Shown here piece after piece: positions 51,982-61,500 of a stretch of 64,000 nucleotides of DNA (positions are counted from its first letter, which is position 1; every line of letters begins with the position of its first letter). Below the pieces are notes generated by a model, which saw only the letters and a list, made by a program, of their open reading frames with translations, did no database searches and was not told where the DNA came from. This stretch comes from Streptomyces sp. NBC_01476 (GTDB lineage Bacteria; Actinomycetota; Actinomycetes; Streptomycetales; Streptomycetaceae): assembly GCF_036227265.1 (NCBI RefSeq), contig NZ_CP109446.1, forward strand, positions 8,201,001 to 8,265,000, given 5' to 3'. Position numbers and translations under genes: made by a program.

Positions 51982-52422
51982 TCAGCCGATCTGTTCGGCC
52001 AGGGCGACGATGATGCCTGCCGGGCCGCGGAGGTTGCAGAGCCGGAAGGATTTCTCGTACTGCGCCACCTCGCCGAGGAGTTCGGCGCCGTGGGCGCGCA
52101 GGCGGGCGATGGTGTCGTCGACGTCGTCCACGGCGAACATGACGCGATGCAGACCCAGCGTATTCGGCGGAGGGTTCCGCGGCTCGGCGTCGGACACCGC
52201 GGGGGCGTGGTACTTGGTCAGCTCCAGCCTGCTGTGGCCGTCCGGGGTCCGCAGCACCGCGATGGCGCTCCGGACGCCGTCGAGTCCGACGGTGCGGTCC
52301 GCGTAGAGGCCCTCGATCTGCGCCGTGCCTTCCAGCTCCATACCGAGCTCGGTGAAGAAGGCGACAGCCGCGTCCAGGTCGTCGACGACGATGGCGACGT
52401 TGTCCATCCGCTGAATAGTCAC
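51982..52422 (-). CDS. VOC (glyoxalase/bleomycin-resistance) superfamily protein
   Basis: The GTG at 52422 gives 146 aa; an ATG five codons later is the alternative. The fold is a single VOC domain with paired beta-alpha-beta-beta-beta units (MDNVAIVVDDLDAAVAFFTE and LHRVMFAVDDVDDTIARLRA). Candidate metal-ligand positions are the early acidic/amide positions and His/Glu residues such as RLELTKYHAP and LHRV. Function within the superfamily is unknown. Confidence 0.8.
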   Translation of the reverse strand: MTIQRMDNVAIVVDDLDAAVAFFTELGMELEGTAQIEGLYADRTVGLDGVRSAIAVLRTPDGHSRLELTKYHAPAVSDAEPRNPPPNTLGLHRVMFAVDDVDDTIARLRAHGAELLGEVAQYEKSFRLCNLRGPAGIIVALAEQIG

Positions 52423-52588
52423 GTCTGCGAGCCTAACGACTCGGCACGCGGCAGCGGGGCCGCCGTGACATGACGACGGCCGCACGAGGCTGAGCGGATC
52501 GCGACGTCCTTCCCGCCCCGCGCGGCGGCGCGGCCACGACCGCCGGCGCGCCGCCGGCCGTGGCCGACCACCACCTGGTCCGCGTGGA

Positions 52589-52837
52589 TCAGAGCGCGAG
52601 TTCGATGGCCATGCCGAGCAGACCGGCGACGACCAGAGCGACGACGATCATGATGACGATGATCGGCGCCGCCGCCCAGCCCTGACTGAGCGGTTCGCGT
52701 TCGGGTCCGTCCAGGCCGGACACGCCCGACTCGGCGGGCGGTGTCTGGCCTGGACGCTGCAGGGCGTCCTCCGGGACGCTCAGTCCTTCGTCCGTCAGAT
52801 GGGGGTTGTCGGCGGGCCTGGGGTGGGTGATCGCCAT
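52589..52837 (-). CDS. DUF6480-type small membrane protein
   Basis: The ATG at 52837 has GGAGG seven bases upstream and gives 82 aa. The N-terminal half is Pro-rich and polar (PGQTPPAESGVSG), followed by a single C-terminal membrane helix (APIIVIMIVVALVVAGLLGM). The layout matches small actinobacterial DUF6480 proteins. It follows the SDR gene on the same strand. Confidence 0.7.
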   Translation of the reverse strand: MAITHPRPADNPHLTDEGLSVPEDALQRPGQTPPAESGVSGLDGPEREPLSQGWAAAPIIVIMIVVALVVAGLLGMAIELAL

Positions 52838-52944
52838 GGCCGTCCTCCGATGCGCGCAGTTCAGATGCGAGATCCGTGCGCCCTGCGGGTACCCATTCCC
52901 TCCGCGGTGAAGCACGGTGTCCCGGGCAGTGGCAGTGCCCCGGG

Positions 52945-53739
52945 TCACGCGGTCCGGAGCGGTGAGGGCGCCGTGGTGGTCCAGCCGCCGTCGACGGCGA
53001 GCGTCTGACCGGTGACGTAGGCGCTCTGCGGGGAGCTGAGGAAGAGGACGGCCGCCGCGATGTCCTCGGGCTCGCCGATCCGGTCCAGCGGCACCTTCTC
53101 CAGGTATCTGCGGGTCACCTCCTCGTCACCCGCGATCCACGACCCGAGGACGGTACGGGTGGCACCCGGACTCACGACGTTCACCCGCACCTGCTGGGCG
53201 CCCCACTCCGCGGCCAGCGACCGGGTGGCCGCCTCGATGCCGCCGCGCAGCCCGCTGTAGAGGCTCAGCCCGGGCATCCCCTGCTGCCCCAGCCCGGAGG
53301 AGATGTTCACGATGCTGCCGCCACCGTGCTCCGCCATGTCCGCCGCGGCCAGGCCGCTCAGCAGGATGGGGGCCCGCAGGTACAGCGCCCAGCCGGCGTC
53401 CGCGTCCTGCTCGGTGAGCGTGTGCGCGGATCCGGCCCCTGACCCGCCGCCCGCGTTGTTCACCAGCACATCGACCGAGCCGACGGTCTGCCGGACCCGC
53501 TCCATCACGGTGGCGGGCGCGTCCGCCGCCGCGAGGTCGGCGGTCACCACGACCGGCTCGTGCGGAAGCCCGGCGGCCACCTCCTCCAGCGTGTCCCTGT
53601 TGCGTCCGACCAATACGACGCGTGCCCCGGCAGCCGCGAAAGCCCGGCTGATCGCCGCGCCGATTCCCCGGCTGGCCCCTGTGACGACCGCGTTCTTACC
53701 CGTCAGTTCGGGTGCGTATGAAGCTGAGTCCGATGACAT
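52945..53739 (-). CDS. short-chain dehydrogenase/reductase with an altered catalytic lysine
   Basis: The ATG at 53739 gives 264 aa. The cofactor motif TGASRGIG begins at residue 20, NNAG follows at about 94-97, and the catalytic Ser147/148 and Tyr161 are present. The lysine of the YxxxK motif is replaced by Arg165 (YSGLRGG). The C-terminal VTGQTLAVDGGWT is typical of classical SDRs. The substitution may reduce activity or mark a changed mechanism. A truncated marR gene lies immediately upstream on the same strand. Confidence 0.85.
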   Translation of the reverse strand: MSSDSASYAPELTGKNAVVTGASRGIGAAISRAFAAAGARVVLVGRNRDTLEEVAAGLPHEPVVVTADLAAADAPATVMERVRQTVGSVDVLVNNAGGGSGAGSAHTLTEQDADAGWALYLRAPILLSGLAAADMAEHGGGSIVNISSGLGQQGMPGLSLYSGLRGGIEAATRSLAAEWGAQQVRVNVVSPGATRTVLGSWIAGDEEVTRRYLEKVPLDRIGEPEDIAAAVLFLSSPQSAYVTGQTLAVDGGWTTTAPSPLRTA

Positions 53740-53786
53740 GGCGCATGTCCTTTCCGCCGACGACCTGCTCTGTTCCTCCCTCCACC

Positions 53787-54060
53787 TCACCGGGTGTGCG
53801 GACCGTCGGCAATGACGGATCCGGCATCGACCGATGCGCCCGGCACATCAATCGACGTGACCGGGACCCCGCACACGACCGGAGGCCAGCCCGCCGCCTT
53901 CGGGGAAACGACCAAGGTTCGCAGCGCGCGCACCAGGCCCTCCGCGTCCGCGTCGGAGAGCGGGGCCAGGAAGTCACGCTCCAGCTCCTCGCGGGCGCGC
54001 TCGGCCGCGCGCAGGCAGTCCCGACCGGCGGCCGTCAGCTGCCCGTCCAGCGACCGGGCC
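53787..54060 (-). pseudogene. MarR-family regulator, C-terminal remnant
   Basis: The minus strand encodes a MarR-like tail (RARSLDGQLTAAGRDCLRAA, then EELERDFLAPLSDADAEGLV) ending 47 bases before the SDR start. The DNA-binding half is missing: upstream of about base 54060 the frame reads into the antisense of an oxidoreductase fragment. The original gene presumably regulated the downstream SDR gene. Confidence 0.65.
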
Positions 54061-54410
54061 CGCCGCTGCTCATCGGCGGCTGGGGAACCCGCACGCTGCG
54101 CCTGGTGGCCGGGCATGCCGACATCTGGAACATCCCCGGCCCCCGGCACCACCCCGTCGAGTACGTCGCCCGGCGCAGCCAGGTCCTGGACACCCACTGC
54201 GCGGCCATCGGCCGGGACCCGGAAGAGATCACCCGCTCCGTGCGGTACGCCGTCTCCTACGACGACCCGGCCGCCGACCGCCGGGTGATCCTGGATCTCA
54301 TCGCCGCCGGCCTGACGCACATCGTGCTCAGCCTGCGCGCCCCTGCCCGCCACGGGTGGTCCAGCGGCTCGTCGACGAGCTCATCACCCCGGTGCGGGCG
54401 GCCCTATGAC
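54045..54410 (+). pseudogene. LLM-class flavin oxidoreductase, C-terminal remnant with frameshift
   Basis: The plus strand encodes a luciferase-like monooxygenase tail (PPLLIGGWGTRTLRLVAGHA, VEYVARRSQVLDTHCAAIGR, ILDLIAAGLTHIVLSLRAP). After RAP the frame is lost; the matching continuation VVQRLVDELITPVRAAL then a stop is found in another frame, ending at 54410. The N-terminal two thirds of the gene are absent, so it is not functional. Confidence 0.7.
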
Positions 54411-55231
54411 GCGCTGCCGTGCCCGGCCAGGGCCGGCAGGCTCTTCGCCACCCGCAGCAGTTCGTCGCGTGCGATGTGCGCGGTGGTCGGCAGCCACGCC
54501 AGGTGCAACCACGCGGCGGGCGAGTCCGCCACCGGGACGGCGGCCACCGACGGGCTCAGACGGTCGCGTGCGGAAGCGCCCGTGATCACCACGAGCTCGC
54601 CCAGCGCGACGCGGTCGGCGATGAGTTCCAGTCCCACCAGGGGAGTGAGCGCGGTGAAGTGCTCCAGCGCGAGCAGGTCCGCCGTGGTCACCGTGGTCCG
54701 CCGGGCCAGGGGGTGAGTTGCGGGGAGCAGCGCCACCGGTGTCTCCACACCCACTTCGTAGGCTTCCAGGTCCTGATCCAGACGGGCGGTCTGGCAGGTC
54801 AGGGCGAGGTCGGCGGAGCCGTCGCGCAGCGCGGCCTCCTGGTCGTACGTGAAGACCACATCGACGGGGACACTGCCGGGCTCGCGGCGATAGGCGGACA
54901 GGATCTCCGCGAGCGCGCCCTGGCCCGTGCCCGGGCGCACCGCGATCAGCAGTCGTTCCGGCTCGCCGGTCCGCCGGACCCGCCGCACCGCGCCTTCGAT
55001 GTCCGCGAGGATCCTGCGGCACTCGGAGAGGAAGACCTCACCGGCGGGCGTGATGCTCACGCGCCGCGTGGTCCGGTCGAACAGGCTGACCCCGAGGCGC
55101 CGTTCGAGGCGGGCGATGGCCCGCGACAGCGCCGGCTGCGTCGTGCCGAGCCGCTCGGCCGCGTCGCCGAAGTGGAGTGCTTCCGCCACCGCGACGAACG
55201 ACGTCATCTCGCGGGTCTCCAAGGACTCCAT
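54404..55231 (-). CDS. LysR-family transcriptional regulator
   Basis: This 275-aa protein starts with a LysR winged helix (SFVAVAEALHFGDAAERLGT, TQPALSRAIARLERRLGVSL) and has a periplasmic-binding-like effector domain from about residue 95. It is slightly shorter than the usual ~300 aa at the C-terminus. Its stop overlaps the end of the LLM remnant on the other strand by seven bases. The former target may have been that lost oxidoreductase. Confidence 0.88.
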   Translation of the reverse strand: MESLETREMTSFVAVAEALHFGDAAERLGTTQPALSRAIARLERRLGVSLFDRTTRRVSITPAGEVFLSECRRILADIEGAVRRVRRTGEPERLLIAVRPGTGQGALAEILSAYRREPGSVPVDVVFTYDQEAALRDGSADLALTCQTARLDQDLEAYEVGVETPVALLPATHPLARRTTVTTADLLALEHFTALTPLVGLELIADRVALGELVVITGASARDRLSPSVAAVPVADSPAAWLHLAWLPTTAHIARDELLRVAKSLPALAGHGSAS

Positions 55232-55308
55232 GACCGCAGCCTAACGAGAGCGGGTGTCCCGGTGCGCCGGCCCTCCGGCGCACCGTGCGTACGGTTCCGG
55301 GTGGGAGG

Positions 55309-55716
55309 TCATCCGCCGGCGCGTGAGCTGTCGTAGGACTCCCGGGCGGCGAGTACGTCCGGCATCCGGCCTTCGACCAGCGTGATCAGCTCCAGCAGCC
55401 GGCCCGCGGTCTCCGTGCCCAGCGGGGTGAGGCGGTATTCGACGTGCGGGGGATTGGTGGGCAGCGCTTCGCGGATTACCAGGCCGTCCCGTTCCTGCGC
55501 CTGCAGCGTCTGGGCGAGCATCTTCTCGCTCACGCCGTCCACCCGGCGGCGCAGTGCGTTGAAGCGGAGGGTCTCCCCGTACAGCGCGCTCAGGACGAGG
55601 CTTCCCCACCGGCCGGTGACGTGCTCGAGCGTGCCGCGGGAGGGGCAGGTGCGCGCGAAGACGTTGTACCCGTCCGCGCCTGCCTCTTGCCGCATGGGCC
55701 AAGTCCGAACCTTCAT
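55309..55716 (-). CDS. HxlR-family transcriptional regulator
   Basis: The ATG at 55716 gives 135 aa; an ATG at 55695 is an alternative, and neither has a strong ribosome site. The HxlR winged-helix core is clear: a Cys at CPSRGTLEHVTGRWGSLVLS, LRFNALRRRVDGVSEKMLAQ and PHVEYRLTPLGTETAGRLLE. Such regulators often respond to reactive electrophiles through the early cysteine and control a divergent oxidoreductase. Here only a short gene remnant lies divergent. Confidence 0.88.
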   Translation of the reverse strand: MKVRTWPMRQEAGADGYNVFARTCPSRGTLEHVTGRWGSLVLSALYGETLRFNALRRRVDGVSEKMLAQTLQAQERDGLVIREALPTNPPHVEYRLTPLGTETAGRLLELITLVEGRMPDVLAARESYDSSRAGG

Positions 55717-55777
55717 GCGGACAGAGTACTCCCGCACAGCGCCCACCCACGGAGTGCGCTTTCGAAAAGTAAGCCTC

Positions 55778-56021
55778 GTGGACGTGCACCACGAACACCG
55801 CGGTTGCGGACGAGACCGACCTGCACGGGTGGCAGCGGCTGAACCCTGCCCCGGACAGCAGGCGGCTGCCCGCCGGCCGCCACGGGACCACCGGCCGGAG
55901 GCTGAACTACCCCTACGACCTCAACCGGCAGATGGGCCCGATGCTCCGGTTCGGCGGCGCCACCGTCGACGGTCAGGAGTCCGCGGTCTACCCGCCGCTG
56001 CTCCAGGACGCCCGCTACTGA
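55778..56021 (+). pseudogene. possible gene remnant divergent from the HxlR gene
   Basis: One frame ending at the TGA at 56019-56021 reads as plausible protein (ADETDLHGWQRLNPAPDS, then RRLNYPYDLNRQMGPMLRFG and SAVYPPLLQDARY) with ordinary composition. It has no start codon in a sensible position and would be at most ~75 residues. It may be the tail of a lost HxlR-controlled gene. The family was not recognised. Confidence 0.35.
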
Positions 56022-56188
56022 CGAGGGCCCACCCGGGGCGCTCGGATCACGCGGCGGCTCACGGAGCGGCCGGGGCGAGGCACCGGCACCCCGCCGGGCC
56101 GGCACCGTTCACGGGTGCGGTGCGGCCGTCACGGCAAGGACCGGGCTGATCCGTGCCGCAGACCGTATGCGAGAGGCGGCCCTGCTGC

Positions 56189-57070
56189 CTAGCCGCGCCC
56201 GGCGTCCGCCAGCCGGCCGCGGACGCGGGCCGCGTCCTGGGCGGGCGGGAGCCCGTACACGCGCCGGTACTCGCGGTTGAACTGCGTCGCGCTGGCGTAG
56301 CCGACGGCCTCCGCGGCGAGCACCGCCGTGGTGTTCCCGGCGATCAGCTGCCGCCGTGCCTCCTGGAGCCGCAGCTGCTTCTGGAAGCGCAGCGGGCTCA
56401 TCCCGGTGGCGGTCTTGAAGCGGCGGTGCAGCGTGGCGGTGCTCATGTGCGCCACTCCCGCGATCAGGTCGATGCTCAGCGGCTCGCGGTAGTGCGCGGC
56501 GATCCACGCCGCCGCCGCACGCACCCGGGCCGCCCCGGTGTCCGCCAGCGTGAACTGTCGCAGGAGCGGACCGAGCGGGCTGCCGAGCAGCCGGTAGAGG
56601 ATCTCGCCCTCGATCCGGGCCGCCAGCGGACGGATGTCGTCAGGCGAGTCGAGCAGCCCTACCCAGCGGGTGACCGCGTCGACGAGTTCGGGTGTCATCG
56701 CCGCGCTGATCTGCTCGCCGGGCTCGGCTGCCGGGCCCGGGGCCGTGCCGTCCAGTTCGAGCAGCAGGTCCGAGAGCACCCGGCCGTCGAGGCGCAGCAC
56801 CGCCGAGCGGTACGGGACCCGCTCGAACACCGCGGTGACCGGCAGCACGAGGGAATTGAGGAACATCTCCCCCCGCCCGGTCACCCAGCTCCGGTCGCCC
56901 GCGATACCGCTCTTGGCACCGTCGGCGATGAAGCAGATCATCGGCTCGTAGAGGAGGTCGACAGGGGCCACCGGCTCGTCGAGTGCGACCAGCGTGAGAT
57001 GCGGCACCGCGCTCTGCGACCACAGGCCGTCGCGGTGGCGGCCGATGGCGGTCGCGAGCTGGTCCAGCAT
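56189..57070 (-). CDS. AraC-family transcriptional regulator
   Basis: The 293-aa protein has an AraC_N-type cupin-like N-terminal domain (PVDLLYEPMICFIADGAKSG, MFLNSLVLPVTAVFER) and a C-terminal double helix-turn-helix (LIAGVAHMSTATLHRRFKTA, VLAAEAVGYASATQFNREYR). It is divergent from an aldo/keto reductase gene. A perfect inverted repeat lies between them and is the probable binding site. Confidence 0.9.
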   Translation of the reverse strand: MLDQLATAIGRHRDGLWSQSAVPHLTLVALDEPVAPVDLLYEPMICFIADGAKSGIAGDRSWVTGRGEMFLNSLVLPVTAVFERVPYRSAVLRLDGRVLSDLLLELDGTAPGPAAEPGEQISAAMTPELVDAVTRWVGLLDSPDDIRPLAARIEGEILYRLLGSPLGPLLRQFTLADTGAARVRAAAAWIAAHYREPLSIDLIAGVAHMSTATLHRRFKTATGMSPLRFQKQLRLQEARRQLIAGNTTAVLAAEAVGYASATQFNREYRRVYGLPPAQDAARVRGRLADAGRG

Positions 57071-57089
57071 GACACGCTCCCTCGATGAG

Positions 57090-57105
57090 AGTATTGGGCA
57101 ATACT
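57090..57105. promoter_or_regulatory. inverted repeat between AraC and aldo/keto reductase genes
   Basis: AGTATTG-GG-CAATACT has perfect 7-base arms. It lies 20 bases upstream of the AraC-type start and 53 bases upstream of the reductase start. It is AT-rich against a GC-rich background, which supports a regulatory role for the divergent promoters. Confidence 0.6.
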
Positions 57106-57157
57106 ATGCGATCTCCGCCCCATGACCGCGGCCCGCCGTCCTCCTAGCGTTGAGGGC

Positions 57158-58165
57158 ATGACACAGCACGACACGAACCTCCCGACACGTGAGCTCGGCA
57201 CGCAGGGCCTGACGGCCGGAGCGATCGGCCTCGGCACGATGGGCATGACCATGGCCTACGGCGCCGGCGACGAACCGGGCGGCATGGCCACCATCCGCCG
57301 GGCGTACGAACTCGGCGTCACCCTCTTCGACACCGCCGAGCTGTACGGCATGGGCACCGGCAGCAATGAGCGACTGCTCGGCCGCGCGGTGCGGGACTTC
57401 CGCGACGAGATCGTGATCGCCACCAAGTTCGGCTTCGACCTGAGCGACCCGCAGCATGTCGGTACCGCGCTGGACAGCCGCCCGGAGCACATCCGTGAGG
57501 TCACCGAGAACAGCCTGCGTCACCTCGGCACCGACCGCATCGACGTGCTGTACCAGCACCGTGTCGACCCGGACGTACCCATTGAGGAGGTGGCGGGCAC
57601 CGTCGGCGAGCTGATCGCCGAGGGCAAGGTGCGCTACCTCGGACTCAGCGAGGCAGGCCCGGACATCATCCGGCGCGCCCACGCCGCCCATCCGGTGTCC
57701 GTGCTGCAGACCGAGTACTCGGTCTTCGAACGCGCCGTGGAGAGCGACGTGCTGCCGGTGGTGCGGGAACTCGGCATCGGGTTCGTGCCGTACTCGCCGC
57801 TCGGCCGCGGATTCCTCACCGGCACGGTGAAACCCGCCGCCGACTATCCCGCGGACGACATGCGCAGCTGGGACGACCGCTGGCAGCCGGGCAACTACGA
57901 GCGCAACCTCGCCGCCACCCGCGAACTGACCGCACTCGCCCGGGCCAAGGGCGCTACCGTCACCCAACTGGCTCTCGCCTGGCTGCTGGCCCAGGGCGAC
58001 GGCATCGTGCCGATCCCGGGCACCCGCAGCCCCCAGCGCCTGGCGGAGAACGTGGCGGCGGCGCACCTCACCCTGACCGCCCAGGATCTCGCGCGGATCC
58101 AGGAGATCCTGCCGCACGGCGCGGCCGGATCCCGCTACCCCGAGGCCATGATGCCGGCCTGGTGA
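57158..58165 (+). CDS. aldo/keto reductase
   Basis: The chosen ATG at 57158 gives 335 aa; an ATG at 57122 is open too and neither has a strong ribosome site. The catalytic tetrad is present: Asp58, Tyr63, Lys90 and His134 (FDTAELYG, IATKFGF, LYQHRVD). The C-terminal cofactor region reads PIPGTRSPQRLAENVAAAHL. The enzyme reduces carbonyl compounds with NADPH. Divergent from an AraC-family regulator, it is probably induced by its substrate. Confidence 0.9.
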   Translation: MTQHDTNLPTRELGTQGLTAGAIGLGTMGMTMAYGAGDEPGGMATIRRAYELGVTLFDTAELYGMGTGSNERLLGRAVRDFRDEIVIATKFGFDLSDPQHVGTALDSRPEHIREVTENSLRHLGTDRIDVLYQHRVDPDVPIEEVAGTVGELIAEGKVRYLGLSEAGPDIIRRAHAAHPVSVLQTEYSVFERAVESDVLPVVRELGIGFVPYSPLGRGFLTGTVKPAADYPADDMRSWDDRWQPGNYERNLAATRELTALARAKGATVTQLALAWLLAQGDGIVPIPGTRSPQRLAENVAAAHLTLTAQDLARIQEILPHGAAGSRYPEAMMPAW

Positions 58166-58195
58166 CCGGGCCGTGGTCTTCTCCGGCGGCCCGCC

Positions 58196-58912
58196 CTACC
58201 GTACGAGTCCGCCGGCCTCCTCGCGCCGGCGCGCCTCGATCGACTCGATCCGCTCGCACTGCTCCGCGGTCAGTACGTCGCAGACCCAGTCCCAGTGCAG
58301 GGCCACCCGGTCACCGGGGGCGAGCCCGCCGATGAGGGATCTGCCGCCGGTGGACCAGCGGACCACCTCCTGCCGGGGCGGCCCGGCCACCATCGCCGTG
58401 CCGTCCCACGCCAGCGGGCGGGATTCCACCGTGGCCGTCTCCCCGTCGACCCGGCGGACGACACCGGTACGGATACGGCACTGGTCGAGTACGGACAGGG
58501 CGGTCGGATTCCCGCCGGTCCGCAGCAGTTCGGCCCACGGGTACACGTCGAAGACCTGGAAGGTGTGGTGCGGCAGGGCACGGTGGGCCGCCTCGCGCCA
58601 GGTGCCGCCGGACTGGCCGCGGAAGCGGTCGAGCAGGCGGTCCACCAGGGCCGCCGAATTCACCTGCGCCAGCAGGTCGTTGCCGATCCAGTACGCCTCG
58701 ACCACCCGCACGTCGAGCGGATCGGGGAGCCCCGCCGACTCGGCGAGGAACTCCAGATAGCACCACGCCCCTTCGAACCGCCTGGCCCGCCGTTCGATCT
58801 CGGCGGTCGCGTCGGCCCGCAGCAGGGCCGACGCGTCGGCGGGACCGCAGTAGCCGAGTTCGTTGGGCGGATACGCGTACCGGGCGAAGGCCAGTGCGCC
58901 CTGCGCGCTCAT
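58196..58912 (-). CDS. DUF6390-type protein of hydrogenase clusters
   Basis: This 238-aa protein starts directly after the hypE stop codon. It has no catalytic motif that I recognise. Distinct segments are ALAFARYAYPPNELGYCGPA, RFEGAWCYLEFLAESAGLPD, VEAYWIGNDLLAQV and FQVFDVYPWAELLRTG. Proteins of this kind recur beside hyp genes in actinomycetes, so a role in hydrogenase maturation or assembly is likely but unproven. Confidence 0.7.
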   Translation of the reverse strand: MSAQGALAFARYAYPPNELGYCGPADASALLRADATAEIERRARRFEGAWCYLEFLAESAGLPDPLDVRVVEAYWIGNDLLAQVNSAALVDRLLDRFRGQSGGTWREAAHRALPHHTFQVFDVYPWAELLRTGGNPTALSVLDQCRIRTGVVRRVDGETATVESRPLAWDGTAMVAGPPRQEVVRWSTGGRSLIGGLAPGDRVALHWDWVCDVLTAEQCERIESIEARRREEAGGLVR

Positions 58913-60036
58913 TCAGCAGATCCTCGGGAGCTGTTCGCCGATCGGGAGCCCGACCACGCGTGTCCCGCCCAGCGCGGTCCTGGCGACCACCATCCCGGAG
59001 TGCTCGGCGACGCAGGTGCCGATGCGGCGCGCCGACCGTCCCATCGGGTGGGCCCGGACGGCCGCCAGCACCTCGTCCGCGGACTCGGCGGGCACGATCG
59101 CCAGCAGTTTGCCCTCATTGGCGACCTGGAGCGGGTCGAGGCCGAGCAGGCTGCACGCGTCGCGGACGGTCTGCGGGATCGGCAGCTCACGCTCCACCAG
59201 GTCGATGCCGACCGACGACGCCCGGGCGATCTCGTTGAGCGAGGCGGCCACACCGCCGCGGGTCGGGTCACGCAGCGCGCGCAGGCGGGCGCCGGTGGCG
59301 ATCATGGCGGCGACGAGGCCGTGCAGGGGCGCGGTGTCGCTCTCCACGGTGGTGCCGAATTCGAGACCCTCCCGGCAGCTCATCACCGCCACACCGTGCA
59401 CACCGATGTCGCCGCTGACGATGACCGCGTCACCGGGCCGGGCACGGCGCGGGCCGATGTCGACGCCGTCGGGGACGACGCCGATGCCCGAGGTGTTGAC
59501 GTAGACGCCGTCACCGCTGGCGCGCTCGACGACCTTGGTGTCGCCGGTGACCAGCTGGACCCCGGCCGCCCGGGCCGCCGCGCCGATCGCTTCCGCGACA
59601 CGTCCGAGTTCACCGAGCTCCGTGCCCTCCTGGAGGATGAACGCGGTCGACAGGAAGAGCGGCTTCGCCCCGGACATCGCCAGGTCGTTCACCGTGCCGT
59701 TGACCGCGAGGTCGCCGATGGAGCCGCCGGGGAAGAACATCGGCTTCACCACATAGGAGTCGGTGGAGAAGGCGAGCCGGCCGCCGCCGAACGGGAGCAC
59801 CGCCGAATCACCCAACTCCCGTGCCGCGGCCGACCCGTAGGCCGGCAAAAAGAGGTGCTCGACCAGCTCTCCCGACATGGCGCCGCCACCACCGTGGCCC
59901 ATCACGATCGACGGGATCTCCCGCAGCGGCGCCGGGCAGACCCAGCTCTCGAAGTCGAGTCCGCCGACGGTCGGCGTCACCTCCACCACCGGTCGTGCTC
60001 CCTCGGCCATGTCCTGCTTCCCGTCCGTCACATCAG

Positions 60037-60040
<4 letters not shown>
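58913..60040 (-). CDS. hypE: [NiFe]-hydrogenase maturation protein HypE
   Basis: The GTG at 60040 overlaps the hypD stop by GTGA and gives 375 aa; an ATG at 60010 is an alternative. The C-terminus is PRIC, ending in the cysteine that accepts the carbamoyl group and is dehydrated to thiocyanate. An AIR-synthase-like ATP site (MGHGGGGAMSGELV, VVTGDTKVVERASGDGVYVN-type segment) is present. HypE works with HypF to make the cyanide ligands of the active-site iron. Confidence 0.93.
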
Positions 60041-61136
<1,096 letters not shown>

Positions 61137-61140
<4 letters not shown>

Positions 61141-61433
61141 TTGCCGGCTCCCTGGGGGATGTCCTTGTGCTGGGCGGCGAGTTCGAATCCGTCGCCGAAC
61201 TCCTCGGCCAGGATCCCGAGCTTCTCGAAGTTGGCCAGCGTCTCCAGGGCCGACCGCTCGTCGAGGCGCTGGATGGCGAACCCGACGTGGACGACGAGGT
61301 ATTCACCCACCACCGCGTCCGGGATGTACTGGAGACATACCTCTTTGCGTACTCCGCCGAAGTCGACGTCGGCCATCAGCGTGCCGTCGACCTCGGCGAT
61401 GCTGAGCACCCGCCCCGGAACTGCCAGACACAT
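61137..61433 (-). CDS. hypC: [NiFe]-hydrogenase maturation chaperone HypC
   Basis: A 98-aa HypC protein with the required start MCLAVPGRV (Cys2 binds the iron) and the family's beta-barrel core VDFGGVRKEVCLQYIPDAVV. The C-terminal helical tail is slightly long. It delivers the iron cofactor to the hydrogenase large subunit. A second HypC-like segment is fused to HypF just upstream. Confidence 0.93.
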
Positions 61434-61500
61434 GGGTCCCTCTTCCTCTTCTGTGCTGCTGTGACTGCTGGTGCGGCCCCGCGCGGGGCCAGGGTTCGGC

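Noticed and set aside
52438..52588. Intergenic gap examined for a small RNA or terminator
   Set aside because: Only short GC-rich complementary words were seen, not a stable hairpin worth calling.
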